A stretch of DNA of 64,000 nucleotides, taken from assembly GCA_045613305.1 (NCBI GenBank), contig JAZLAU010000031.1, positions 1 to 64,000 on the forward strand, in the 5' to 3' direction. The notes beneath the pieces were generated by a model. That model did no database searches, was not told the origin of the DNA, and saw nothing but the letters and a program-made list of their open reading frames with translations. Below, piece after piece: positions 26,701 to 34,750 of this stretch (position 1 is its first letter; each line of letters begins with the position of its first letter). This DNA comes from SFTJ01 sp045613305 (GTDB lineage Bacteria; Bacteroidota; Bacteroidia; Bacteroidales; Muribaculaceae). Both the position numbers and the translations under genes were made by a program.

Positions 26701-29248
26701 AGTTTGATGCAGCAAAATAGAAAATATGAGTGTTGTCGTTATTAGTGCCGATGGTGATATGAGCCGCATTGTTGCTGTCTACTGTTTGGCCGCATTCTGG
26801 AATCCACAAGTGGCGAGCAACTGGGCTGAGTTTGTCGGTAGAACGGAACAAGATGAGTTGCGCTTTTGTTGATTCGGCCAAACCGCTTGCATCTTCCACA
26901 AAAATGGTGTATTGTCCCGATGGCAAGGCTGTTAAATCGGCTGAAGGAGAGTTGGATTTAAATGTGCCTTGTGCTACAATATTTGTTGTGTCGGATGCCG
27001 AAATTACGCGGTATTTGCATGTAAAATGGGCGTCGGCAGGGTCGGAACTTTCGATTGTAGCCGGAATTGAAAGTGGCTTGTCGTTGATGTGCGTTAACTC
27101 ATCAGGAAGCTTTATTCTTCGGTGAATACCAACGAAGAAATTGTGTGTAGCCGATTGGGTTTCACCGCTGCTGTTGGTGCAAGAGGCTTCAACGCTATAG
27201 CAGTAAGGCATACGAGAGTAGCCATTTCTTTCGAATAAATCGTGAGAAATGGTGAGTGTGAAGTTGCCGTTATTATCGGTTAGTATGGTGTCTTGCTTCA
27301 AAAACTCTTCTCTCGACGTGAACCACGACCATAATGCGCGTGAGAGTGATGTCTTCACTTTGGCATTTGCTACTGGCATGCCGGCATAAGTGGCGATTTT
27401 TCCGACGATTTTCACATCCTCGCCTGTGTTATAGTTGTGTGGGGCTTCGCCGAAATCAACGATGAAACGTGGCGTTTTGTATTCGCTCACGGTTAACCTT
27501 TTGGATGCCGATGTGGTGCCGGTTGAGATTTTAATGCTGAAGTTTCCGTTCATTCGGTCGGTGGGAACGGTGAATTTGCCCGATGCCCGGCCGTCGGCCC
27601 CGGTTGTCAGTGTGTCTGTAGCAATCTGTTTGTAGTTGCTGTCTCTAAATTCAACTTTCAGTTTTTGGTTTGCCTGCAAGTTTCTGTGTACGCCGCTTTG
27701 GTTACAGACCACAACTGCGTAATTAATGGTTTCGCCCGGTCGATAGATTGCCAAATCGGTAAAAATGTCGATGGAAGTGCCGTGATAGATGGAATTACTC
27801 CAATAACTGAACGATTGGGAATGAATGTCGTTGCCTTTACGGAATTGGTAATTGTGGCTATTTCGAGGGCTGTGTAAACCAACTTTCCCATTTTCGTCGG
27901 AAATTCCGACATTTTTGTTTTTTTGCTGGAGAAAAAGTGTCGCACCTTCGATTGGTTCGCCGGTTATGGCGTTAACGGCTACTGCAAATGGTTCTTCAGA
28001 ATGCGAATTAATGGCAAATCCTCTAATGTCCGACACGAAGAAAGTGTTTCGTTCGTAGTTGTTGTTGGGTGTGGGATTAAATCTTTCCTCGTCGAATGAG
28101 CCAAATACCAAGAATTCCCCGCATGGGAGAGGGTCGATTAGGAATGTTGTGTCTTGCCGCAAATGGGGGATGTCCTGGTCGAAACTTAAATGATATGACT
28201 TGATGAAAGAATAGTTTTTGCCCGATTTAGAAAAAACGTGCAGATATAAATCATTGATGTTGCGATGTGAGATTCTGAGTTTTATGTCCCTATTGCTAGC
28301 ATTATGCTTAGCGAATGTGATGTTAAACGACTTTGACAGAATAGAGTTTACTTTGTTTTTTATGTTGTTGTGATACTTTGAATCTGGAAAGCGTTTGAGG
28401 TAGTCAACAAACAGAGCATAGTTCTCAATGCTGTTTTGTGCATTGCTAAGTATAATGCCGCTTTCTTCAAATTGTTGGTATTTGTGATATGTTTCGATGA
28501 TGCTTTTGTCGCGAGATTCGAAATCGATGTCGTTGAAATTGACGCTTGTGTGTGATGAAGAGTTGTTTAAGCGAAAATTAGCGATAAAAATGCTTGGAGC
28601 AACGTCGTTGGTGTGGATGCTTGCCCAATAGTTGATTAAATCGTTGGTTTTTTGGGGATTGTAATGAGCAACGATGCCATGCACCTTAATGATGCAGAAA
28701 TCTAATAAGGTGGGATAGAATTTTATGTCGTTGTCGGAATATTTTATTATGCTTTTGAACTCAGATATAGGGCGTTTTTTTAAAGATTCCCTGTGTTCAA
28801 ACATTTGGCTAATGAGCGAAAAAACCTTTACCTTAAAGTCCAAACTGTTCCACTCGGCCACTTCGGCAGGAGCCTGGTCGTGTTCTTCTTGAATGGCGTT
28901 GTCTCGAGAGTTGAAGGTTTGGTCGTATTGTAGGTAGATGTCGGCTTGTAAAAGACAAAGCAGAGCTTTGTTAACCGGATTTTTTTCGGAAGCTATGTAT
29001 TCATCGATGGTTTGAAACACGGTGTCGGCGTTTTCGCGCGATATAAGTCCTTCAGCAATAGAGTAGCGAATGAGGGCGTCGATTAATTGTTGTCCATCAT
29101 TTGCCTTCTTAGCAGCTTTAATGTCGGCTAATGCTACTGATTTCACATCTTTAGGATAGCGGAAGTCGGGAGCGTGTGTTGCCATTACATGATTGTTAAA
29201 AAGTAGAGTCAATAATATAGTGAAGCATGTAAATATCTTGCGGCTCAT
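23774..29248 (-). CDS. Alpha-2-macroglobulin-like envelope protein
   Basis: A very large (1824 residues) exported protein. Residues 1-23 are a signal peptide. A long helical N-terminal third precedes a carboxypeptidase-regulatory-like beta domain (VNAITGEPIEGATLFLQ), the MG2 domain (FTDLAIYRPGETINYAVVV) and the A2M domain around residues 1100-1250 (TALWMPNIVSENDGSFHIEF). A helical toroid resembling the thioester domain and a receptor-binding-like C terminus follow. The thioester CxEQ motif is missing: the equivalent region reads NPMWYCVTALPSI. Bacterial A2Ms with the thioester trap proteases; thioester-free Bacteroidetes members have no proven role. It lies between the ECF/Spy operon and the UpxY-like gene on the same strand. 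Confidence 0.88.
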   Translation of the reverse strand: MSRKIFTCFTILLTLLFNNHVMATHAPDFRYPKDVKSVALADIKAAKKANDGQQLIDALIRYSIAEGLISRENADTVFQTIDEYIASEKNPVNKALLCLLQADIYLQYDQTFNSRDNAIQEEHDQAPAEVAEWNSLDFKVKVFSLISQMFEHRESLKKRPISEFKSIIKYSDNDIKFYPTLLDFCIIKVHGIVAHYNPQKTNDLINYWASIHTNDVAPSIFIANFRLNNSSSHTSVNFNDIDFESRDKSIIETYHKYQQFEESGIILSNAQNSIENYALFVDYLKRFPDSKYHNNIKNKVNSILSKSFNITFAKHNASNRDIKLRISHRNINDLYLHVFSKSGKNYSFIKSYHLSFDQDIPHLRQDTTFLIDPLPCGEFLVFGSFDEERFNPTPNNNYERNTFFVSDIRGFAINSHSEEPFAVAVNAITGEPIEGATLFLQQKNKNVGISDENGKVGLHSPRNSHNYQFRKGNDIHSQSFSYWSNSIYHGTSIDIFTDLAIYRPGETINYAVVVCNQSGVHRNLQANQKLKVEFRDSNYKQIATDTLTTGADGRASGKFTVPTDRMNGNFSIKISTGTTSASKRLTVSEYKTPRFIVDFGEAPHNYNTGEDVKIVGKIATYAGMPVANAKVKTSLSRALWSWFTSREEFLKQDTILTDNNGNFTLTISHDLFERNGYSRMPYCYSVEASCTNSSGETQSATHNFFVGIHRRIKLPDELTHINDKPLSIPATIESSDPADAHFTCKYRVISASDTTNIVAQGTFKSNSPSADLTALPSGQYTIFVEDASGLAESTKAQLILFRSTDKLSPVARHLWIPECGQTVDSNNAAHITIGTNNDNTHIFYFAASNSKMLSSGWLHFNKGLHTFYFELPFGENEITEINFISFKDYECHQASAQLISKERTKSLKLETTTFRDNLYSGGREKWSFRIIDNHGNPVKGFAMLALTDMAVNNIKQNIWKISSPNFLQFFSNINLPYTQNSSLSYHRSDDFLTEYTASTPYLNYYDQHFFQQRFGRMVMYKSANSLATSLRYNSIMKESESVEEEMMLDAAAPGSDYGIKSDAEHGAVLDNITLRTGDIKTALWMPNIVSENDGSFHIEFDVPNHNSTWLMQAVAYNEQTLFNRLEREVVTSKPIMVKANMPRFLRTGDTTALAANLANKTDKEIEFVATIELFDPRTEKILASQAFKHGLAAMSDTSLTINFTAPADADFVGFRIKASNGRFGDGEQVMVPVLSDVDPVIETETFFIDAKTSAHHAMLPNFKNDARITLEYCNNPMWYCVTALPSIFNKDARSSSQLAHSLYALTLAEGVANSNPKIAEAINYWKAQPKEHSALTSSLEKNADLKIGNLLASPWINEAERQTLRMNSLDQLFDKSTAETNRQLIIAKLKDLQLADGGFTWIKYDNCKSSLSATTEVLQLMGELFNLGYLTDDSDINSMVGKAVKYMDTQYNILFRDAQKHKLTFHNFYEYIYIHQQLSKYPIPDSNKNYAKRIISDIEKNWGKCSITDKAYQAIVLNREGKKNSARKISESIRQYGITTPNRGMYWDAIDTYWYDEFGKLRNTLVILEALNEVDQRKNEIDEIRKWVLLNKQTNDWGNHSLASHAVYTILSTGSNWLTTSAMPTISIGNKTVIFDDIDQYLGYARKEILATDAANANITIERTDADSPAWGAVYCQYAAPVTTIKEKSVDDLSVTKTFLVYDNDGKLKKAKELKVGDKVRIQCTIKCGKSMECITLNDQRGACFEPVEKISHYSIEDNCFMYHEIKDSATNIFIPFLNKDTYVIGYDVYVTNPGSFNIGIATIQCQYAPQFSAHSAGFNVIVK

Positions 29249-29275
29249 AACATTAATTTGTGAGTGTAAAAATAA

Positions 29276-29345
29276 CCCCGTAACAAAACAACGTAAAGTT
29301 CAAAATCGTCATAGGAGTCAGAATTTTCGTTGCAATATTACGGGG
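29276..29345 (-). repeat. Long-range inverted repeat between the Spy-like and A2M-like genes
   Basis: Arms 29276-29293 and 29328-29345 pair over the outer 8 and inner 5 bases (CCCCGTAA and CAACG with partners), separated by a 5-base internal loop. A further AAAAT/ATTTT pairing is possible inside. On the minus strand the repeat ends in GGGGTTATTTTT, so it may be a large terminator for the Spy-like gene or a structured A2M leader. Confidence 0.5.
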
Positions 29346-29404
29346 CAATCTATTTAAAGTTAGTTTTTGAGTAATTGGGGCTTAAAAACTATTGTTTTTG
29401 AAAA

Positions 29405-29872
29405 TTATTGTTTTTTACGTGTTTTTTTCGTGATTATGCTTTTTGCGAAACGGCTTTCGGCGCGTTTAAGCAAAAATAGTTGTTTTTTAGAAAGAATATT
29501 GGCAAATTTCTTGAAGTATTCGGCTTCAATTTGCGCATTCACCATATTCACGTTCGACATGGCTTCGGCTGCTATGCCGTATTCAAGGTCGCTAAGTGTT
29601 TCTTTCGATGTGCTTATTTTGTGCTCAAGGTCTCGAACTTCTTTGTTCGACTTAAGGATTTCTTCCTCCATTTGTTGATACAGAGGCAAGAATGCTTCTT
29701 GTTGCTCTTTAGTAAGCTCAACTTCCTTAATGAGCATATCATATTTGTATTCGCGAACGCCCTTAATCCATTCGGTTTGGTTAGGTCGCGAAGTCACCTT
29801 CTTCTTTTGCGCCTGAATAGGCAAAGAAAGTGCGATAGTTGTAATGGCGATAATTAGGTGAACTGCTCTCAT
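29405..29872 (-). CDS. Spy/CpxP-like periplasmic helical protein
   Basis: A 155-residue exported protein. Residues 1-22 are a signal peptide; the rest is almost entirely charged helix with the LTKEQQEAFLPLYQQMEEE segment typical of Spy/CpxP-like and related Bacteroidetes proteins. Such proteins act as periplasmic chaperones or stress sensors in enterobacteria; the function in this group is inferred. The C terminus is strongly basic. It is the third gene of the ECF sigma operon, 27 bases behind the membrane protein. Confidence 0.75.
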   Translation of the reverse strand: MRAVHLIIAITTIALSLPIQAQKKKVTSRPNQTEWIKGVREYKYDMLIKEVELTKEQQEAFLPLYQQMEEEILKSNKEVRDLEHKISTSKETLSDLEYGIAAEAMSNVNMVNAQIEAEYFKKFANILSKKQLFLLKRAESRFAKSIITKKTRKKQ

Positions 29873-29899
29873 AGTGCTGGTGTAGACATTAAATGAAAA

Positions 29900-30316
29900 T
29901 TATTGTTCGCTGTCGGTTGAACCTATGTATTCGATGCCCGATTGCTCCATTTCCACGCTATCTTCGTAGGTGAGGATGTCGTATTCTGAAATGTTTTGGT
30001 AGAGCATCAAGTCCTCGATGTTTTTTTCATCTTCAAGTCCGTTGAAGATGGCTTGCACTTGCTGCATGCTATTCTTTTGATATCCACTTGTGAGGTTGGT
30101 GAATATTTTCATAGTGCACCAAATTCCGGCAAACATCGCGGTCATATATACATAAGGACGAACTCTCGACCAAAGAGAAGGTGCCACCTTAGGCGTGAGC
30201 TGCGGTTCAGGCAATGATTCCATCAATTGCTTGTTGAAATCGGCGAAATAATTCTCCGGCACTTTGAAACCAGGGTTTTTGCCCAACTTAGATAATATGT
30301 CCGATTCTTGTTTCAT
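29900..30316 (-). CDS. Single-span membrane protein, possible anti-sigma factor
   Basis: A 138-residue protein. A cytoplasmic N terminus of about 50 residues carries VPENYFADFNKQLMESLP, an opening common in Bacteroidetes proteins encoded beside ECF sigma factors. One hydrophobic segment follows near residues 53-70, then an acidic tail of about 65 residues. Position directly after an ECF sigma gene and the topology fit an anti-sigma factor, but no zinc-binding HxxxCxxC motif is present, so this is inference from context. Confidence 0.7.
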   Translation of the reverse strand: MKQESDILSKLGKNPGFKVPENYFADFNKQLMESLPEPQLTPKVAPSLWSRVRPYVYMTAMFAGIWCTMKIFTNLTSGYQKNSMQQVQAIFNGLEDEKNIEDLMLYQNISEYDILTYEDSVEMEQSGIEYIGSTDSEQ

Positions 30317-30348
30317 TCGATTGTTTGACTAATGGGGAATCAAAAGGT

Positions 30349-30906
30349 TTAATCGTTATCTTCAAAAAAAGATTCAATTTTTTTCAAAGCGTGGTGATAG
30401 CTCGCCTTGAGTGCGCCTACTGATGTCCCTAATATTTCAGAAATGTCTTCATATTTCATCTCATCGTAGTATCGCATGTTGAACACAAGGCGCTGTTTTT
30501 CGGGAAGGCTATTGATGGCGCGCTGCAATTTTATTTGTGCTTCGTCGCCGTCGAAGTATTCGTCGGCTTCAAGGTTGTTAAGCAAGAAGGAGTCGTCGTC
30601 GATTGAAGCTTCGTTGCGAGTGCGTTCTTTGTTGATGAATGTAATCGACTCGTTGATGGCGATTTTGTATAGCCATGTCGATAATTTGGCGGTGCCACGG
30701 AAGTTGTCGATGTTGCTCCACGCTTTTAGGAATGTGTTTTGGAGTATGTCGTTGGCATCGTCGTGATTGTAGACCATGCGACGAATTTGCCAATAGATGC
30801 CTTGGGAATATTTTTCTACGATTTTCCCAAATGCAGCTTGGCATTGACGAGGGTCGTGCAATTGCTCGATTAATAGTTCTTCGTTATATGTATCGGTCGA
30901 TGACAT
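30349..30906 (-). CDS. ECF-type RNA polymerase sigma factor
   Basis: A 185-residue sigma-70 family member. Region 2 spans about residues 22-92 (IYWQIRRMVYNHDDANDILQ then TFLKAWSNIDNFRG) and region 4 about residues 125-180 (LPEKQRLVFNMRYYDEMKYE, SEILGTSVGALKASYHHALK). Region 3 is absent, as expected for ECF factors. It heads a three-gene unit with a membrane protein and a Spy-like protein, an arrangement pointing to an envelope-stress regulon. A near-consensus TATCTTAG lies about 25 bases upstream. Confidence 0.93.
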   Translation of the reverse strand: MSSTDTYNEELLIEQLHDPRQCQAAFGKIVEKYSQGIYWQIRRMVYNHDDANDILQNTFLKAWSNIDNFRGTAKLSTWLYKIAINESITFINKERTRNEASIDDDSFLLNNLEADEYFDGDEAQIKLQRAINSLPEKQRLVFNMRYYDEMKYEDISEILGTSVGALKASYHHALKKIESFFEDND

Positions 30907-31021
30907 CGATTTGTTTGAAATTTTTCGCTAAGATAACTTAAACTTTTTACATATAAAACACATTGTGGCTAATAGCGGTGCTTAATTTTTGAAATTTTAA
31001 AGATTTAAAGTGGGTGATGCA

Positions 31022-31063
31022 TAAAAATTAAGAGGCTGGCTCAAATCAGAGCTGGCCTCTTAA
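31022..31063 (-). terminator. Intrinsic terminator after the calycin-like lipoprotein gene
   Basis: A 15-base stem with two wobble pairs (31028-31042 with 31049-31063) followed by five T on the minus strand. The remaining bases between it and the ECF sigma gene contain no gene that I can support. Confidence 0.75.
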
Positions 31064-31126
31064 TGGTTTTGATAGCAACTACGTGATGTGCTCAGATTGA
31101 GCATCATAGGCGTGTTTGCTTATGTG

Positions 31127-31966
31127 TTATTTGTCGTCTTTGTCTGGGAATGCGATGTCGCCTTCACAATTGCACACCATACCCATGCAGTTAAACATGC
31201 CATTGAATGTTCCTTGAGCCAAATTTAGGTTGATGTCAAGATTTGTGATTTTGCGGTTTTCCATTGGCACTCCTGTGCTTGTTGGCACGATAGCATCGGC
31301 TTGGAGTTTGTAGCCGTGTGTTGTTTGAGTCAATGGCACTGCAGAGATGGTTATTTCGGCCAAAGTAGGCATTTGCTCAACAAATTGAATTCCATAGATG
31401 ATGATGTCAGCTGTGTTTTTTTCAGTGTTGATGCGGAAGGTGTATTCAGCGTTCATACAGTCGAACGAGCCGAAGTTGCCTGCAGTTGTGGTTTTTGTTT
31501 TGTGATGTACCACTGTGTTAAGAGTTGCGTAGTGGTTGAATGTGTCTTTCACAAAAGAGATTAACACATTTTCGTGAGTTGGAGAGTTAGGGTCAGTGAT
31601 TTGAAGTTGTGCAGAGAGTTGAGACACAGAGAATCCGAGGCTTTTGCCTTTTGAGTCTTTTGCTTCGGCCTTTTCTGCAAGCATCACATAGCCTTCGGTG
31701 TTGCTAAATGTGAGAATAAGGTCTTCGAAAGTTACTTGTTGGCTCTTGCCGTCAACAATGAGTGGTAGTGTTAGGTTTACACGGCCTTTTGCGGCAAATA
31801 TTTTAAATTCTACTTGTCCACTGGTTCTAACTGTTTCACCATTTTGTACTTGGTACATGGTTACTTGGTTTATGAATGTTTGGTATTGTTCTGGCTCGCT
31901 AAGACATGAAGTCATGTTGAACATCATTGCAATTGCAGCCAATGCTGTGATAAATTTTTTTAGCAT
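31127..31966 (-). CDS. Calycin-like lipoprotein linked to a TonB receptor
   Basis: A 279-residue lipoprotein. The lipobox is MTSC with Cys21. The rest is beta-rich and seems to hold two similar beta-barrel-like halves (about residues 40-165 and 170-265), resembling the calycin-like DUF family of Bacteroidales. The C-terminal part carries a cluster of cysteines, NCMGMVCNCEGD. It follows the TonB receptor on the same strand by 55 bases and is probably its surface or periplasmic partner; the ligand is unknown. No SusD is present, so a starch-utilisation-type polysaccharide locus is unlikely. Confidence 0.75.
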   Translation of the reverse strand: MLKKFITALAAIAMMFNMTSCLSEPEQYQTFINQVTMYQVQNGETVRTSGQVEFKIFAAKGRVNLTLPLIVDGKSQQVTFEDLILTFSNTEGYVMLAEKAEAKDSKGKSLGFSVSQLSAQLQITDPNSPTHENVLISFVKDTFNHYATLNTVVHHKTKTTTAGNFGSFDCMNAEYTFRINTEKNTADIIIYGIQFVEQMPTLAEITISAVPLTQTTHGYKLQADAIVPTSTGVPMENRKITNLDINLNLAQGTFNGMFNCMGMVCNCEGDIAFPDKDDK

Positions 31967-32021
31967 AGTAATTTTAGTTTTTTTAAAATGTTATGTTTAA
32001 ATTTTTTTGTTTGCAAATTAT

Positions 32022-34262
32022 TTAAAAGTAGCATCTCAAGGTTGCCCCGATTTGTCGAGGACGGCCTTTTTGCAAGAATCCGTGTCCTATCGACACAAAG
32101 TAGAACGTGTTATACTCGCTGTTGGTTAAGTTTTTGCTCCAAATGTCGAGCGAGTAGTGTGGGCCTTCGAAACGCACTTGCGCGCCAAGTAGTGCATACA
32201 TGTTTTGTACATTGGCATTTGTTTCGTCCCAATAAATTTTTCCAACCGCTTTTGTGTTGATGTTTAAAGAAATTTTGCGAAGGTAATCATAATTCATCGG
32301 AATTGCATAATATGCTTCAGCATAAATTGTGTTTTTGGGAGCATAAGGCAATATTTTTCCGCTAAGGTCATTTTTGCCGTTGTTGTATTCAACGAAACGA
32401 GCATCGGTGAACCCATAACTTGCCGACATCCCGAAATTGTCGGTGAATTGGGCTTTTGCCGATATTTCTGCGCCCATGCTGCGCGATTTTCCGGCATTGG
32501 TCATGATGCGTCCGGTGGTGGTTCCATCGGGGAAAATGGTTAACTGCTGGTCGGTGCAGTTGATGTAAAATATCGAGAAATCCGTAGAAAATCGTGCATT
32601 TTTTGATTCTAAATGCGCTCCGATTTCGTATGTCCATGCTTTCTCTGGTTTATAGCCCACGATTTCGTCAACATTGTAGTTCATGCCGATTCCCATCATC
32701 CCCATTATTCGTTGTTGAAGCACGTCGGAGAACATTTGAGTGTTATATCCGCCGGCTTTATAACCTTTGGCAACCGAGGCATATACGTTTGATTTCCCCA
32801 AAGCCTTTATGGCATAACTTACTGATGCCTTTGGGAGTATTTGCAAGAATGATTTGCCGAGCTTGCTGCGGTCGTTGATGTTGATGTCGTCGTGACGGAA
32901 AAGTTCGGAGGTTCCGTCGGGGAGCAAGTGCATGATGCTGTATCCGGTGCTGCTAAAGCTGTGTGATTTTAATCCTGCGTGTTCCCAGTCGCCGCGTATG
33001 CCTAAAGTGAAGGTCCAATCGTTGAGGAAATATTGTGATTGGTGATATAGGGCAAGCCCGTAGGTTGGCATGGTGAACTTGCTGCCCAACAAGAATTGGC
33101 GCGTGTCCCAAACTATAGGGTAGTCGGGGTTGGCATTATTGCGTTTTTCTTCGATTAATTGGGCAATTCCGTAGTCGTTGAAGGTTACGGGTGCATTCAT
33201 GTTGGCGTGACGATAAAAGCCGAAAAATCCGCCTAACCAGTTGTATTTTTTGCCCACATTGCCGCGGATAATGAGGTCTTCGGTTATTGAAAACTCTCGA
33301 TTGGCTTGTGTGAGCGTGAAGTAGTCGAGTGGAAGGAAGTCTTGGTCGAGAGTCATGTTGTCGTCGCTATATTGGAGGCTTGTGACGCTCGAAATGGTGA
33401 AATTTTCCCGATTAAGTCGTAGGGTTAGCCCGTCGCTGAAAGATGTGCGGCGATAAAAACAGGTGTCGTTGTAACTGATTTGTCCGTTGTCGATAAATTG
33501 ATATGGATATCCGCCTTGGCGAACAACGGAAATAGCTGCCACGTTTTCGAACAAAAGTTCTTCGCTTGGCTTGTGTTGCACTTTTATGCGGCAGCCCACT
33601 TGGCGTTCCCAATCGCAATTTTCGCCGTTGAATTCGTTGGTGAAGAATCCGTCGGTTGAAGAATATTGAATTGAAGCAGAAATGCCGGTTGTGGGGTTGA
33701 TTTTTGCGTAATGACCGGCTGAAATTTTGTATGAATTTGCCGATGCATATTCGGCAGATAGGCGTGTGCCTTGGTAAGATAGTGGGGACAAGGTGTAGAG
33801 GTTGATTACGCCGCCCATTGTGTTGCGGCCAAACAGTGAACTTTGCGGTCCGTTAATCATTTCGATGCGGCTGATGTCGGCCAGGTCGAAGTCGAAATTA
33901 TTTTTGTTCAGTATGGGCACGTTGTCGATGTTCAATCCCACGGCAGGTTGGTCGATTCGAGACCCGAGCCCACGAACGTAGATTGTGGATGTTATTCGTG
34001 AACCGTAGTCGGGGATGTGAATGTTTGGCGCAATTTCGCTGGCGGTCTTTGCCGAGAACAAATTTTTCTGCTCAGCATCGCGGCGATTTATGATTGTTGC
34101 TGATAGTGCTTGGTGCTGCAAGTCGGTGCCTTGCTTGATGGCAGTAATCGACACCTCCTCAAGGTTTAGTATGGTGTCGGCTACAGATGTAGTGTTTGCT
34201 TTTGCGTTACCTGCAACTGTAGAGACCAAAATTAGCGCTATGTGTAGGACGTAGTGTTTCAT
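32022..34262 (-). CDS. TonB-dependent outer-membrane receptor
   Basis: A 746-residue outer-membrane transporter. Residues 1-22 are a signal peptide, a TonB-box-like LEEVSIT lies at about 33-39, the plug domain occupies roughly 45-160 (YVRGLGSRIDQPAVGLNID, NGPQSSLFGRNTMGGVINL) and the beta barrel follows to the terminal aromatic residue in LRCYF. No N-terminal carboxypeptidase-like domain is present, so it is of the siderophore/vitamin/metal-type architecture rather than SusC. It heads a pair with the calycin-like lipoprotein. Its -7 box ends only four bases before the ATG. Confidence 0.92.
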   Translation of the reverse strand: MKHYVLHIALILVSTVAGNAKANTTSVADTILNLEEVSITAIKQGTDLQHQALSATIINRRDAEQKNLFSAKTASEIAPNIHIPDYGSRITSTIYVRGLGSRIDQPAVGLNIDNVPILNKNNFDFDLADISRIEMINGPQSSLFGRNTMGGVINLYTLSPLSYQGTRLSAEYASANSYKISAGHYAKINPTTGISASIQYSSTDGFFTNEFNGENCDWERQVGCRIKVQHKPSEELLFENVAAISVVRQGGYPYQFIDNGQISYNDTCFYRRTSFSDGLTLRLNRENFTISSVTSLQYSDDNMTLDQDFLPLDYFTLTQANREFSITEDLIIRGNVGKKYNWLGGFFGFYRHANMNAPVTFNDYGIAQLIEEKRNNANPDYPIVWDTRQFLLGSKFTMPTYGLALYHQSQYFLNDWTFTLGIRGDWEHAGLKSHSFSSTGYSIMHLLPDGTSELFRHDDININDRSKLGKSFLQILPKASVSYAIKALGKSNVYASVAKGYKAGGYNTQMFSDVLQQRIMGMMGIGMNYNVDEIVGYKPEKAWTYEIGAHLESKNARFSTDFSIFYINCTDQQLTIFPDGTTTGRIMTNAGKSRSMGAEISAKAQFTDNFGMSASYGFTDARFVEYNNGKNDLSGKILPYAPKNTIYAEAYYAIPMNYDYLRKISLNINTKAVGKIYWDETNANVQNMYALLGAQVRFEGPHYSLDIWSKNLTNSEYNTFYFVSIGHGFLQKGRPRQIGATLRCYF

Positions 34263-34266
34263 GATG

Positions 34267-34274
34267 CAAAATTA
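34267..34274 (-). promoter_or_regulatory. -7 box adjoining the TonB receptor start codon
   Basis: TAATTTTG on the minus strand, exact consensus, with only four bases before the ATG at 34262. An ATTG lies 20 bases upstream at 34295-34298 as a weak -33 box. The transcript would be leaderless if this promoter is used. Confidence 0.5.
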
Positions 34275-34461
34275 ATTGCATTTTTGGGGATATGCAATCA
34301 CTAAATGTTGTGATTTTATGGTGAGTTGAGGAGCGTGGCTCGTGGTGTTGCTGAGTTGGCAAAACGAGTCTTGGATGGATGGTCTTGCGGTGTGCTGAAA
34401 GTATAGCGTGTGCGCCGTTAAGTTGTTGAAAACTTTTTGCTTATTTAAATGAAAAATGTTG

Positions 34462-34492
34462 GTTGTTAAGCGAAAAGATTTTTGTATATTTG
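34462..34492 (+). promoter_or_regulatory. Promoter of the RNA leader upstream of nuoA
   Basis: TATATTTG at 34485-34492 (exact -7 box), preceded after 19 bases by GTTG at 34462-34465. Transcription would start near 34499, about 290 bases before nuoA. Confidence 0.6.
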
Positions 34493-34498
34493 TAGTCA

Positions 34499-34750
34499 AA
34501 ATTATGCATAATTAACACTGTTTGATGATGGCTTGTGGATAAGTTATTGTTAGTCAGTGCGATAAGATTTTTATGAGTATAAAGTCGGTAAAAAACATTA
34601 TGATGGTTGGCGAGTGCCTAAAGGCATTTGCTGGCATTTTGTGTATTAAGCCGATATGTGTAGAGGAGTGTAGATTAGAACGAATTGAGGAGAGTTGATA
34701 AGTGTTTGCGGAGGCTTTAGAAAGCCGAAGGCGCTTATCAAATTTTTTTT
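34499..34750 (+). ncRNA. Candidate structured RNA (6S-like or attenuator leader) before nuoA
   Basis: About 250 bases without a plausible open frame lie between an exact Bacteroidota -7 box and an intrinsic terminator. A 13-pair hairpin with several wobbles (34606-34618 with 34623-34635, loop TAAA) sits in the middle, flanked by weaker pairing (TCGGT with GCCGA and A/T-rich arms) that would make a long irregular rod. This is the shape of 6S RNA, and the published Bacteroidales-1 motif is also bounded by promoter and terminator; membership is not demonstrated. The alternative is a regulated leader of nuo-atp. The rest of the 34263-34484 gap holds nothing I recognise. Confidence 0.5.
34695..34750 (+). 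terminator. Intrinsic terminator in front of nuoA
   Basis: Outer stem 34695-34702 with 34734-34741, wobble pairs and an inner GGCTT/AAGCC hairpin, followed by eight T (34743-34750). It lies only 38 bases before the nuoA ATG, so it ends a small RNA or attenuates the operon. Confidence 0.75.
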
